From AC-32 sp963754265 (GTDB lineage Bacteria; Actinomycetota; Thermoleophilia; Gaiellales; Gaiellaceae): DNA of 64,000 nt. The DNA lies in the NCBI GenBank assembly GCA_963754265.1, contig CAVWFB010000007.1, forward strand, positions 124,001 to 188,000, read 5' to 3'. The position numbers were made by a program, and so were the translations under genes. Under the pieces are notes generated by a model. It was not told the DNA's origin, ran no database searches, and saw nothing but the letters and a program-made list of their open reading frames with translations. Positions 16,385 through 24,638 of this stretch are shown piece after piece; the stretch's first letter is position 1, and each line of letters opens with the position of its first letter.

Positions 16385-19312
16385 ATGGCGGTTCTTTCCG
16401 AGCACCTCGTCGGGCGCGCCGAGGAGCTCGGTGCGTTCGACCAGCTCCTCGCCGAGCTCGATTCCGGCGAGGCTGCGGCGATTGCTCTCGTGGGAGAGCC
16501 CGGCATCGGCAAGACGCGTCTCCTCGCAGAGCTCGATGCTCGCTCGGATGCCCGCGGCCATCTCGTGCTCGCCGGGTCGGCGTCGGAGCTCGAGCGCGAC
16601 CTGCCCTTCTGGGTCTTCGTGGACGCGCTGGAGGAATACGCGCAGGCGCTGGATCCTCGGGTGCTCGCCTCGCTGGACGACGACGTGCGGACGGAGCTCG
16701 CACGAGTCTTCCCCTCGCTCGCCGGGCTCGCGGCCGGCCGGCCGCCCGCGTTTCAGCACGAGCGCTACAGGAGCTACCGCGCGGTCCGGGAGCTGCTTGC
16801 ACGGCTTGCCACGGCGGACCCCGTCCTGCTCGTGCTCGACGATCTTCACTGGGCGGATTCGGCCTCGGTCGAACTGCTGGGCGCACTGCTACGGCGACCG
16901 CCGCCGGGGGTCGCCATGGCCCTCGCCATGCGTCACCGCCAGGTTCCGGAGCGGTTGTCTGCCGCGCTCGAGCACGCACACCGCACCGGCAGTCTCGTCC
17001 GGATCAAGCTCCGCCCGCTGACCCGGCTCGAGGCAGACGAGTTCCTCGGGGAGGACGTCGAGGCGGCAAGAGCCGACGCGCTCTACGAAGCGAGTGGTGG
17101 CAACCCGTTCTACCTCGAGCACCTCGCCCGCTCGTCCGAAGGAACACCGAGGACCGCCGCCCACGCTCGAGAGCTCTGGCCCGGAGACATCGACGTCCCG
17201 CCCTCGGTTGCTGCCGCGCTGGCGGAGGAGTTCGACCTGCTTTCGAGCGGCGCACGGGTGGTCCTGGAGGGTGCGGCCGTCGCCGGCGACCCGTTCGAGC
17301 CGGAGCTGGCGGCGGCCGCGGCCTCGAGGCCCGAGGCGGTTGCAATCGAGGAGCTCGACGAGCTCCTGCAACTCGACCTCGTCCGGGAGACGGATGTGCC
17401 GCGTCGCTTTCGCTTTCGACACCCTCTCGTCAGACGAGCGGTCTACGAGTCCACGCCGGCAGGCTGGCGGCTCGGCGCGCACGAGCGCTGCGCGCGGGCA
17501 CTCGAGGCCCGCGGCGCGCCGGTAGCGGCCCGTGCGCACCACGTCGAGCGCTCCGCTCGCCAGGGCGACCTCGCGGCGATCGCAACCTTGCGCACTGCCG
17601 GCGAGGCGACGGCACATCGCGCACCCGCAAGCGCGGCACGCTGGTTCGCCGGCGCTCTCAGCCTCCTACCCCAGGACGCACCCGCAGAGGAGCGGGTGGA
17701 GCTGCTGCTCGCGCGAGCGGGTTCGCTCGCCGCCATCGGCCGGTTCTCCGAGAGCCACTCCGCACTGCTGGAGTGCATTGCGCTCGCCCCCGGCGAAACG
17801 ACTGCGCTGCACGTGCGGCTCGTAACGGCCTGTGCCGGAGTCGAGCACCTGCTCGGGCGCCATCAGGAAGCCCACGCGCGCCTTCTAGACGCTCTCGAGA
17901 CCCTGGCCGAGCCCGGCTCGCCCGAGGCGGTCGCGCTGATGATCGAGCTGTCCGTGGACGGCTTCTACCGGATGGAGTACGGGCCGATGCGCGACTGGGC
18001 CGAGCGGGCACTGAGCGCTGCCCGCCCCCTCGACGATCCGCCGCTGACCGCTGCGGCGCTCGCCGCGGTCGCCTATGCAACCGCACTCGGCGGGGCGATG
18101 GACGATGCGGAGGCCAACCGGTCCGAGGCCGCGGCCCTCGTCGATGCGCTCTCCGACGAGGACCTCGCGCTACGGCTGGACGCAGCCGTCAATCTCGCCG
18201 CCGCAGAGCTCGACCTCGAACGCTTCGCGGACGCGGCAGCCCACGCCGAGCGAGCGATGTCGGTCGGGCAGGCGACCGGACAGAGCGATCTCGTGCCGAT
18301 CCTCGTCTACTGCCTGGCCTGGGTGAGCCGGCGACGAGGCGAGCTGGCCGAAAGCGGTGACCTGCTGGACGGAGCCGTCGAGGGCTCGCGGCTCTCGGGC
18401 AATGCCCAAAGCCTCGCAGGGAACCTGCTCAACCAGTCGCTCACCGCGCTCGCCGCGGGTGACCTCGAGCTCGCGCTGGCCGCGGCGGAGGAGAGCGTCG
18501 AGCTGACGTCCCGGCTGGAGCCGGGTCTGGTCTCGGCTTCGGCCGGTCACGCCCTGGCCTCCGTGCTCGTCGAGCAGGGCGATCCCGAGGGCGCCGTGGA
18601 GGCCATCATCGGTCCCGCCGGAGGGGAGGACCTCCCGCTCGTCCCGAGCGCCTGGCGGACGCATTTCCTGGAGCTCCTGACGCGATGCTGGCTGGCGCTC
18701 GGCCGTCTGGACGAGGCGGGCCGCGCCGCGACCGAGGCCGAAACCTGCGCCGAGACATTCGGGCTGCGCCTCGCCGGAGCTCTCGCGGATCGCGCCGCGG
18801 GAGCAGTCGCCCTCGCGTCGCGCGACCACGGCACTGCCGCCGAGCGCGCCCTCGCCTCGGCAAGCGCAGCCGACGAGCTCGGCGTGCCGGTCGAGGCCGC
18901 GTTGTCCCGGATGCTGGCAGGTCGGGCGCTCGCGCAGTCCGGTCAGCGCACGCGAGCGGCGAACGAGCTCGACCGGGCGGCCAAGCAGCTCCACGCCTGC
19001 GGTGCGGTTCGCTATCGCGACCAAGCGGAGCGTGAGTTACGGCAGCTCGGACATCGCATCCACCGACGCACGCGCCCCGGCAAGGCCGGCGGCGCCGGCG
19101 TCGACTTGCTCACCGAGCGAGAGCTTCAGATCGCGCGGCTGGTCGTCGATCGCCGGACGAACCCCGAGATCGCTGCCGGCTTGTTCCTGAGCAAGAAGAC
19201 GATCGAAAGCCACCTGCACAACATGTTCCACAAGCTCGGCGTCGCCTCACGCGTGGATCTCGCGCGCGCCGTCGAGCAAGCCGATCGCGCGACGCAACCA
19301 CCTTCGGCCTGA
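16385..19312 (+). CDS. LAL-family LuxR transcriptional regulator with AAA ATPase
   Basis: 975 residues. The N-terminal STAND/AAA domain has Walker A GEPGIGKT (37-44) and Walker B LLVLDDLHWAD (about 148-158). A long central region (about 370-890) is helical and Ala/Leu-rich, TPR-like. The C-terminal LuxR helix-turn-helix (about 908-965) carries LTERELQIARLV and KKTIESHLHNMFHKLGV. Such regulators sense a ligand with the TPR/ATPase part. The target is unknown; neighbours are an ABC exporter and a flavoenzyme. A T-rich block with TTTATCCTG lies about 20 nt before the ATG. Confidence 0.93.
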   Translation: MAVLSEHLVGRAEELGAFDQLLAELDSGEAAAIALVGEPGIGKTRLLAELDARSDARGHLVLAGSASELERDLPFWVFVDALEEYAQALDPRVLASLDDDVRTELARVFPSLAGLAAGRPPAFQHERYRSYRAVRELLARLATADPVLLVLDDLHWADSASVELLGALLRRPPPGVAMALAMRHRQVPERLSAALEHAHRTGSLVRIKLRPLTRLEADEFLGEDVEAARADALYEASGGNPFYLEHLARSSEGTPRTAAHARELWPGDIDVPPSVAAALAEEFDLLSSGARVVLEGAAVAGDPFEPELAAAAASRPEAVAIEELDELLQLDLVRETDVPRRFRFRHPLVRRAVYESTPAGWRLGAHERCARALEARGAPVAARAHHVERSARQGDLAAIATLRTAGEATAHRAPASAARWFAGALSLLPQDAPAEERVELLLARAGSLAAIGRFSESHSALLECIALAPGETTALHVRLVTACAGVEHLLGRHQEAHARLLDALETLAEPGSPEAVALMIELSVDGFYRMEYGPMRDWAERALSAARPLDDPPLTAAALAAVAYATALGGAMDDAEANRSEAAALVDALSDEDLALRLDAAVNLAAAELDLERFADAAAHAERAMSVGQATGQSDLVPILVYCLAWVSRRRGELAESGDLLDGAVEGSRLSGNAQSLAGNLLNQSLTALAAGDLELALAAAEESVELTSRLEPGLVSASAGHALASVLVEQGDPEGAVEAIIGPAGGEDLPLVPSAWRTHFLELLTRCWLALGRLDEAGRAATEAETCAETFGLRLAGALADRAAGAVALASRDHGTAAERALASASAADELGVPVEAALSRMLAGRALAQSGQRTRAANELDRAAKQLHACGAVRYRDQAERELRQLGHRIHRRTRPGKAGGAGVDLLTERELQIARLVVDRRTNPEIAAGLFLSKKTIESHLHNMFHKLGVASRVDLARAVEQADRATQPPSA

Positions 19313-19313
19313 A

Positions 19314-19448
19314 CTACGGCTCAGGGGCGTGGCAAACGGCCTCACCGTTGTAACCGTCGGGGTCGTGTACGAACGCTCCGTAGTAGTGCTCGTGGTAGTG
19401 GGGCCGCAGCCCGGGGCGGACCGTTGTCCTTGCAACGTGGTCGAGCAT
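19314..19448 (-). CDS. 44-residue C-terminal fragment of a glyoxalase/VOC-family protein
   Basis: A short frame with a perfect ribosome site (AAGGAGGA) and ATG encodes a peptide whose core HYHEHYYGAFVHDPDGYN followed by EAVCH matches the last strand region of VOC proteins, including the metal-ligand Glu area. The first two thirds of the domain are absent. It starts 19 bp after the flavoenzyme stop on the same strand and ends 2 bp past the LAL regulator stop. It may be a decayed remnant or a translated mini-gene. Confidence 0.5.
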   Translation of the reverse strand: MLDHVARTTVRPGLRPHYHEHYYGAFVHDPDGYNGEAVCHAPEP

Positions 19449-19466
19449 CGTCCTCCTTCCGGGCTG

Positions 19467-20816
19467 TCATACGGCGGTCGGCGGAATGTTTTGGTTGCGG
19501 CGCAGGACATTGTCCGGGTCGTAGCGGGACTTCAGAGCGCGGAGGCGCTCGAATGAGTCGGGCCCGAAAGCGGCGCGGACGCGGTCGAGGGGTTCGTCGG
19601 CCTGCATGTAGTTGGCGTAGCCGCCGCTGACCGACCAGGGCTCGATCGCGGCCGCCGTCGTGCGCGCCCACTCGACGCTTTCCTCGTCGTGGGCCGGATC
19701 GGTCCAGCTCGCCATCACGCTGACGTTGAAGGCGGTATCCCGGAAGCCGAGGGCCGCGCTCTCCGGCTTGACGTCCTTGGGCGCGCCGTGAAGCGACTCG
19801 ATCAGGATTCCACCGGGCGGGCGGCCGAGCACGGTCATGCGGTGAAGCAGATCGTCGATCAGCTCGTCCGGCAGCTCCGCGACGAAGTGGCCCTTCCAGT
19901 AGTTGCGGTCGATGCCGTAGCCGGGATCGAAGATCCCCTGCTGCTCGAGGAAGCCCTGGCGCCGGACGCCGTCGGTGACGAGACCGGGCACCGCGCGGAG
20001 GGGCCCGAGGGCTTCCGGCTCCTCCTCCGCCCCCGTGTAGCAGGGAACGAGAACGAGCTGCGGCGCGAGCGACGCATCCGTGGCGAGCTGGGCCTGGATG
20101 CTGAGCTCGCGCGGGCCGCCGGCCGCGAGCTCGCGGAAGAGACGGAGTGCTTCGGCAACGCCCTCTCCCTCGTACTCGAGGCGCCCGCCGACGACCCGCT
20201 CGAGTTGGTGGAGGCGAAACTCGGCCCGGGTGACGACTCCGAAGTTGCCGCCCCCTCCCCGAAGCCCCCAGAGCAGCTCGGAGTTCTGATCGTTGCTCGC
20301 GCGGACGACCTCCCCGCCCGGGCTGACCATCTCCGCGGCGACCAGGTTGTCGCAGGTGAGCCCGTACTGCGCGGTCAGGTGACCGATCCCGCCACCGAGG
20401 GTGAGACCCGTGACGCCGGTGGAGCCGACTACGCCGCCGGGCGTGACCAGGCCGTGCGCCTGAGTCGCCGCGTCGAAGTCGAGCCAGGTGGCGCCGCCCT
20501 GGCAGGTTGCGATCCTACTCTCGGGCTCGACCTGGACGTCCCGCATGCGCGAGAGGTCGATCACGAGGCCGTCGTCGACCGCGCAGTGTCCGGCCGGGTT
20601 GTGGCCTCCGCCCCGGACCGCGATCTCGAGACCTCGGGCCCGGCCGAAGGCGAGGGCCGCCGCAACGTCGTTCCCGTCGACGCAACGGACGATCGCCGCC
20701 GGGCGCCGATCGATCAGCAGGTTGAAGCACAGGCGCGCCCGCTCGTACTCGGGGTCGCCTTCGACCAGCACGTCGCCCGTCAGCGAATCACGAAGCTCGT
20801 CCACAGGCTCAGCCAT
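19467..20816 (-). CDS. FAD-binding oxidoreductase, berberine-bridge/PCMH type
   Basis: 449 residues. The PCMH-type FAD domain (about 38-205) contains RGGGHNPAG with H72 and GLTCDNL with C154. These are the two residues that attach FAD covalently in bicovalent flavoproteins. The C-terminal BBE segment YDPDNVLRRNQNI ends the protein, as in the family. It likely oxidises an alcohol or sugar-like substrate with O2; the substrate is unknown. No signal peptide is present. A small VOC-like fragment follows in the same direction. Confidence 0.9.
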   Translation of the reverse strand: MAEPVDELRDSLTGDVLVEGDPEYERARLCFNLLIDRRPAAIVRCVDGNDVAAALAFGRARGLEIAVRGGGHNPAGHCAVDDGLVIDLSRMRDVQVEPESRIATCQGGATWLDFDAATQAHGLVTPGGVVGSTGVTGLTLGGGIGHLTAQYGLTCDNLVAAEMVSPGGEVVRASNDQNSELLWGLRGGGGNFGVVTRAEFRLHQLERVVGGRLEYEGEGVAEALRLFRELAAGGPRELSIQAQLATDASLAPQLVLVPCYTGAEEEPEALGPLRAVPGLVTDGVRRQGFLEQQGIFDPGYGIDRNYWKGHFVAELPDELIDDLLHRMTVLGRPPGGILIESLHGAPKDVKPESAALGFRDTAFNVSVMASWTDPAHDEESVEWARTTAAAIEPWSVSGGYANYMQADEPLDRVRAAFGPDSFERLRALKSRYDPDNVLRRNQNIPPTAV

Positions 20817-20928
20817 CGAAGTTGAAGACTCTGCCGGGGAGAAAAAGTAGTCGCTCGAACGAACCGACCCGTTTTAGAGCATCGCTCGCCAGATCCGTGA
20901 GGACGCTCGCGGGTGGACCGCGACACGA

Positions 20929-21000
20929 TGGGCGCGGCTGGGTTCGAACCAGCGACCTCCCGCGTGTGAAGCGGGCGCTCTCCCGCTGAGCTACGCGCCC
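20929..21000 (-). tRNA. tRNA-Val (anticodon CAC)
   Basis: A 72-nt cloverleaf on the minus strand with acceptor GGGCGCG/CGCGCCC, T-loop GGTTCGAACC and anticodon loop TTCACAC. CCA is not encoded. Its first base (21000) directly abuts the stop codon of the CBS-domain gene (21001), so the two share a transcript. Confidence 0.95.
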
Positions 21001-21456
21001 TCAGCTGCCTGAGGATACCGTCGAGCCGCCACGGCCGAGCAGCTCGCGGGCGCGCTCTCGAGCCTCGGGGTCCTGCGTTCGCCAGAGCCGCTCGACCAGC
21101 GTCCGCATCACCTCGCGAATGCCCACCATCCCGAGCAGATTCTCGCCCTCGAGAACGGGTAGATGTCGAACCTTGCGCTCGCCCATGAGCCGGGCGGCCT
21201 CCAGCACGTCGTCGTCGGGGCTGAGCGTTACCGGGTTCCTCGTCATCACGTCGCCGACCCGCACCTCGGCGAACTCGGAGCCTTCACCGGCAAGCCGGAG
21301 GACGTCTCGCTCCGTGAAGATGCCGACGAGGCGCTCGCCCTCGCAGACGGCGACGGAGCCGATTCCCTCCTCGAGCATGCGTGCGATCGCGAGGCGGACC
21401 TCGTCGTCCGGTCCGACGGTCGCGACGCGGAAGGTCATGACGTCTGCGATCGCCAC
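21001..21456 (-). CDS. Two-CBS-domain protein
   Basis: 151 residues with a tandem CBS pair. The first spans 1-58 (VMTFRVATV, IFTERDVLRL) and the second 65-122 (VMTRNPVTL, RHLPVLE), followed by a short charged tail. Such stand-alone Bateman modules bind adenine nucleotides and regulate partners. GTG start with TAGACT (21464-21469) 7 nt upstream, so probably leaderless. It is transcribed into the tRNA-Val gene. Confidence 0.85.
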   Translation of the reverse strand: MAIADVMTFRVATVGPDDEVRLAIARMLEEGIGSVAVCEGERLVGIFTERDVLRLAGEGSEFAEVRVGDVMTRNPVTLSPDDDVLEAARLMGERKVRHLPVLEGENLLGMVGIREVMRTLVERLWRTQDPEARERARELLGRGGSTVSSGS

Positions 21457-21502
21457 GGAGTTGAGTCTAATCGCACAAGACCGGTTGGTACCATCATGCG
21501 CG

Positions 21503-21619
21503 CCGCGGGCTCGGGCCGGGCCCCGTGCGGTGAGAGCTTGCGAACCGCGTCAGATCCGGAAGGAAGCAGCGCTAAGCGATCACTCTCAGGCGTGCGGTGC
21601 GCCCGGCCCGAGGCCGCGG
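21503..21619 (+). ncRNA. ffs: Signal recognition particle RNA (small bacterial type)
   Basis: It contains the conserved SRP apical domain GTCAGATCCGGAAGGAAGCA at 21549-21568 with flanking symmetric loops. The ends pair over a 12-bp stem (21510-21521 with 21601-21612), extended by CCGCGG on both sides. A TACCAT box (21489-21494) lies 8 nt before the predicted 5' end. It sits directly upstream of dnaX, a common actinobacterial order. Confidence 0.93.
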
Positions 21620-21662
21620 CTCCTAGAACAATCACGGTCGCACCCTTCGGTAGAGTCGCAAC

Positions 21663-23252
21663 GTGGCCGCCCTGTACCGGAAGTACCGCCCTCAGGACTT
21701 CGACGAGGTCGTGGGCCAGGAGGCGGTCGTGCGGACGCTGAAGAACGCCATCGCCCACGGGCAGATCCGCCAGGCGTACCTCTTCGCGGGCCCGCGCGGC
21801 ACCGGCAAGACGTCGCTCGCGCGGATCCTGGCCAAGGCGCTGAACTGCGAGCACGGCCCGACGCCGACTCCCGACAAGACCTGCCACGCCTGCCGCGCGA
21901 TCGCCGACGGCACCTCGCTCGACGTGGTCGAGATGGACGCGGCCTCCCAGCGCGGGATCGACGACATCCGCGAGATCCGCGAGCGCGTCGTCCTGCAGCC
22001 GGTCGAGGGCCGACACAAGGTCTACATCCTCGACGAGGCGCACCAGCTCACGGATGCCGCTTTCAACGCGCTCTTGAAGCTGATCGAGGAGCCTCCGCCC
22101 CACCTCGTCTTCGTCTTCTGCACGACCGACCTCGGAAAGATGCTCCCGACCGTCCGCTCGCGCTGCCAGACCTTCGTGTTCTCGCGGCCGCGGCTTCCCG
22201 AGCTCGTGCAGGTTCTGCGGCGCGTGGCCGACGGCGAGGGCATCGAGGCGCCGGACGCCGCGCTCTCGCTGATCGCCCGCGCAGCCCGCGGCGCGTACCG
22301 GGACGCGGTCTCGACCTTCGACCAGCTCGCGGCAGCGACCGAGAAGCAGGTGACCGTCCAGTCGGTGCTACAGCTGCTCGGCGCCGTGGAGGAGGAGGCT
22401 CTGTTCCGGCTCTGCGACCTGGTGGTCGATCGCGACACCGCCGGCGCACTGACCTTCGTCGAGGAGCTCTCCGAGCAGGGCCAGGATCTCGGCCGGCTCG
22501 TGACCGACCTGCTCGAGCACCTGCGCCACCTGCTCCTCGTCCAGCACATGGGCGAGGTTCCCGAGTCGCTGCCCGTGACAGAAGAGACGCGTGAGCGGCT
22601 GCGTGAGCAAGCCAACCAACTCGGCGAGGCGACCGTGCTCCGGCTCTGCGACCTGCTCGCAGTCGCCGTCGAGGACATGCGCCAGGGCGGCGACCCGCGC
22701 CTGCCATTGGAGCTCGCTCTCGTGAAGGTGACACGGCCGGCCGCCGATCTCTCGCGGGAGTCGACGGCCTACCGGCTCGAGCAGCTGGAGAGCCGCGGGC
22801 ATTCGAGCCCTTCCCCGGTGACAGTCACTGAGACAGTCACAGTGACCGACACAGCGACCGACACCGTCGAGGCGGCCGCGCCGCCGTCGCTGGAGCTGGA
22901 GCAGCTCCAGGAGGCCTGGCAGCGCACGATCCTGCCGGCCGTCGAGGAGAAGTCCATCCCAACGGCCTCGGTGCTGCGTGAGGCGCAGCCCAAGGATCTC
23001 GCGGGCGACACCCTCACGGTCGAGTTCCCGCGAGCCGCCTCGTTCCACCGGCAGCTGGCAGAGGAACCGAAGAACGCGACCCTGCTCGAGGAGGCGCTCT
23101 ACGAGATCACGGGGCGCCATCTCTCGCTGGCCTTCGAGGTCGGCGAGAACGGCGAGGAGGCCGCGCCCGACGAGGACCAGCCCGTGACCGAGGAGGAGAT
23201 CATCGAGCTGATGAAAGGGACCTTCGACGCCCGCGAGGTGGCAGACGAATGA
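21663..23252 (+). CDS. dnaX: DNA polymerase III subunit gamma/tau
   Basis: 529 residues. AAA domain with Walker A GPRGTGKT (43-50), Walker B ILDEAHQL and sensor-1 FCTTDLGKMLPTVRSRCQ. The zinc module keeps three cysteines (C62, C74, C77); the fourth usual one is replaced. Domain III and a Pro/Thr-rich linker (TVTETVTVTDTATDT) lead to a short tau-like C-terminus. It loads the sliding clamp. GTG start with TAGAGT (21651-21656) 6 nt upstream, so probably leaderless. It heads the dnaX-ybaB-cNMP protein block with overlapping genes. Confidence 0.95.
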   Translation: MAALYRKYRPQDFDEVVGQEAVVRTLKNAIAHGQIRQAYLFAGPRGTGKTSLARILAKALNCEHGPTPTPDKTCHACRAIADGTSLDVVEMDAASQRGIDDIREIRERVVLQPVEGRHKVYILDEAHQLTDAAFNALLKLIEEPPPHLVFVFCTTDLGKMLPTVRSRCQTFVFSRPRLPELVQVLRRVADGEGIEAPDAALSLIARAARGAYRDAVSTFDQLAAATEKQVTVQSVLQLLGAVEEEALFRLCDLVVDRDTAGALTFVEELSEQGQDLGRLVTDLLEHLRHLLLVQHMGEVPESLPVTEETRERLREQANQLGEATVLRLCDLLAVAVEDMRQGGDPRLPLELALVKVTRPAADLSRESTAYRLEQLESRGHSSPSPVTVTETVTVTDTATDTVEAAAPPSLELEQLQEAWQRTILPAVEEKSIPTASVLREAQPKDLAGDTLTVEFPRAASFHRQLAEEPKNATLLEEALYEITGRHLSLAFEVGENGEEAAPDEDQPVTEEEIIELMKGTFDAREVADE

Positions 23253-23572
23253 GTGGCATGGACATGAACAAGATGCTCGAGCAGGTGCAGCAGATGCAGG
23301 CTCAGATGCAAAAGGCCCAGGAGGAGCTGAGGACCGAGACCGTCGAGGCCACGGCCGGCGGCGGCATGGTCAAGGTGGTCGCCACCGGCGGCGGCGAGAT
23401 CCGCGAGATCAAGATCGACCCGAAGGCGATCGACCCCGACGACCCCGAGATGCTCGAGGACATGATCCTTGCTGCGGTCAACGAGGCGCTCCGCTCGGCG
23501 CAGAGCCTGATGGAGTCCAAGCTCGGCCCCGCGCTCGGCGGCCTGCAGGGCATGGGGCTCCCGGGGCTGTAG
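23249..23572 (+). CDS. YbaB/EbfC nucleoid-associated protein
   Basis: 107 residues with an N-terminal Met/Gln-rich helix (LEQVQQMQAQMQKAQEEL), the conserved GGGMVKVVATGGGEI core and IDPKAIDPDDPEMLEDMI. It is a small dimeric DNA-binding protein almost always found between dnaX and recR, as here. The ATG overlaps the dnaX stop by 4 bp. Confidence 0.95.
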   Translation: MSGMDMNKMLEQVQQMQAQMQKAQEELRTETVEATAGGGMVKVVATGGGEIREIKIDPKAIDPDDPEMLEDMILAAVNEALRSAQSLMESKLGPALGGLQGMGLPGL

Positions 23573-23988
23573 TGGCCGACGGGCGCGCGGACGCGCTGCG
23601 GCAGATCTCGTTGTTCGCCGAGCTGGACACCGCCGAGCTCGAACGCGTGGCCGAGGCGACGAAGGAGCTCGAGGTGCCCGCTGGCCAGGTCCTGGTTCAG
23701 CCGGGGATGAAGGGCACGGGGATGTTCTTCATCTCCGAAGGCACCGTCATCGTGGAGACAAAGCACGACCACGTCGAGCTCGGCCCGGGCGAGTTCTTCG
23801 GCGAGCTGGCGCTGATGACGACCGACGCCACCCGGACGGCCCGCGTGCGGGCGCAGACCCCGCTCCGCTGCCTGGCTCTCGACCGGGGAGGCTTCCGGGA
23901 GCTGGTCAGCGCCCATCCCGAGATCGCGGCGTCGCTGCTCGAGGCGGCGCTGAACCGCCTCGCCGAGAACGCCGCGTTCGACGGCTGA
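23572..23988 (+). CDS. Stand-alone cyclic-nucleotide-binding-domain protein
   Basis: 138 residues forming one cNMP-binding beta-roll (about 12-130) with GMFFISEGTVIV and the phosphate-binding cassette GEFFGELALMTTDATRTARV, whose Glu and Arg are the usual cAMP contacts. There is no DNA-binding helix-turn-helix, so it is not a CRP. The GTG start overlaps the ybaB stop (TAGTG). Its insertion between ybaB and recR is unusual. It may report cAMP or c-di-AMP status to a partner; the function is unknown. Confidence 0.85.
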   Translation: MADGRADALRQISLFAELDTAELERVAEATKELEVPAGQVLVQPGMKGTGMFFISEGTVIVETKHDHVELGPGEFFGELALMTTDATRTARVRAQTPLRCLALDRGGFRELVSAHPEIAASLLEAALNRLAENAAFDG

Positions 23989-24015
23989 GACCGACGCGAA
24001 GGGCACAATGACGGC

Positions 24016-24606
24016 ATGTTCAGCCCCGCCGTCGAGAACCTCGTCTCGCAACTCACCCGCCTGCCCGGCGTCGGCCAACGAACCGCGCAGCGGCTTGCCT
24101 TCCACCTCCTCCGGGTCTCGAAGGACGAGGCCGGCGCGCTCTCGGCCGCGATCGCCGAGGTCAAGGAGCGCGTTCGCTTCTGCCGTGAGTGCGGCAACCT
24201 GACCGAGGAGGAGACGTGTCAGATCTGCCGCGACGAGCGCCGCGATCACACGATCGTGTGCGTGGTCGAGCAGCCCGCCGACCTGATCTCGGTCGAGCGA
24301 ACGCACGAGTACCGCGGCCTCTACCACGTGCTCGGCGGCTCGCTCTCGCCGCTCGACGGCATCGAGCCCGAGCACCTGCGCATCGACGAGCTGCTCGGCC
24401 GCGTCGAGCGCAACGGCGTCCAGGAGGTCGTGCTCGCCACCAACCCGAACATGACCGGGGAGGCGACCGCCGCCTACCTGGCCGACCGCCTGCGCGGCCG
24501 CGTGCGCGTCACCCGCCTCGCGAGCGGCCTCCCGGTTGGCGCCGACCTCGAGTACGCAGACGAGGTCACGCTCGGCAGGGCGCTCTCGGGCCGCCGCGAA
24601 ATGTAA
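24016..24606 (+). CDS. recR: Recombination protein RecR
   Basis: 196 residues. N-terminal helix-hairpin-helix (LTRLPGVGQRTAQRLAFHLL), a four-cysteine zinc finger (FCRECGNL, CQICRD) and a Toprim domain (VVEQPADLISVE, HVLGGSLSPLDGI). It acts with RecF/RecO in gap repair. The ATG has CACAAT (24004-24009) 6 nt upstream, suggesting its own leaderless promoter inside the dnaX block. Confidence 0.96.
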   Translation: MFSPAVENLVSQLTRLPGVGQRTAQRLAFHLLRVSKDEAGALSAAIAEVKERVRFCRECGNLTEEETCQICRDERRDHTIVCVVEQPADLISVERTHEYRGLYHVLGGSLSPLDGIEPEHLRIDELLGRVERNGVQEVVLATNPNMTGEATAAYLADRLRGRVRVTRLASGLPVGADLEYADEVTLGRALSGRREM

Positions 24607-24638
24607 GTCCGTGAGGCCCCTCCCCTAGACTCCAGGCC

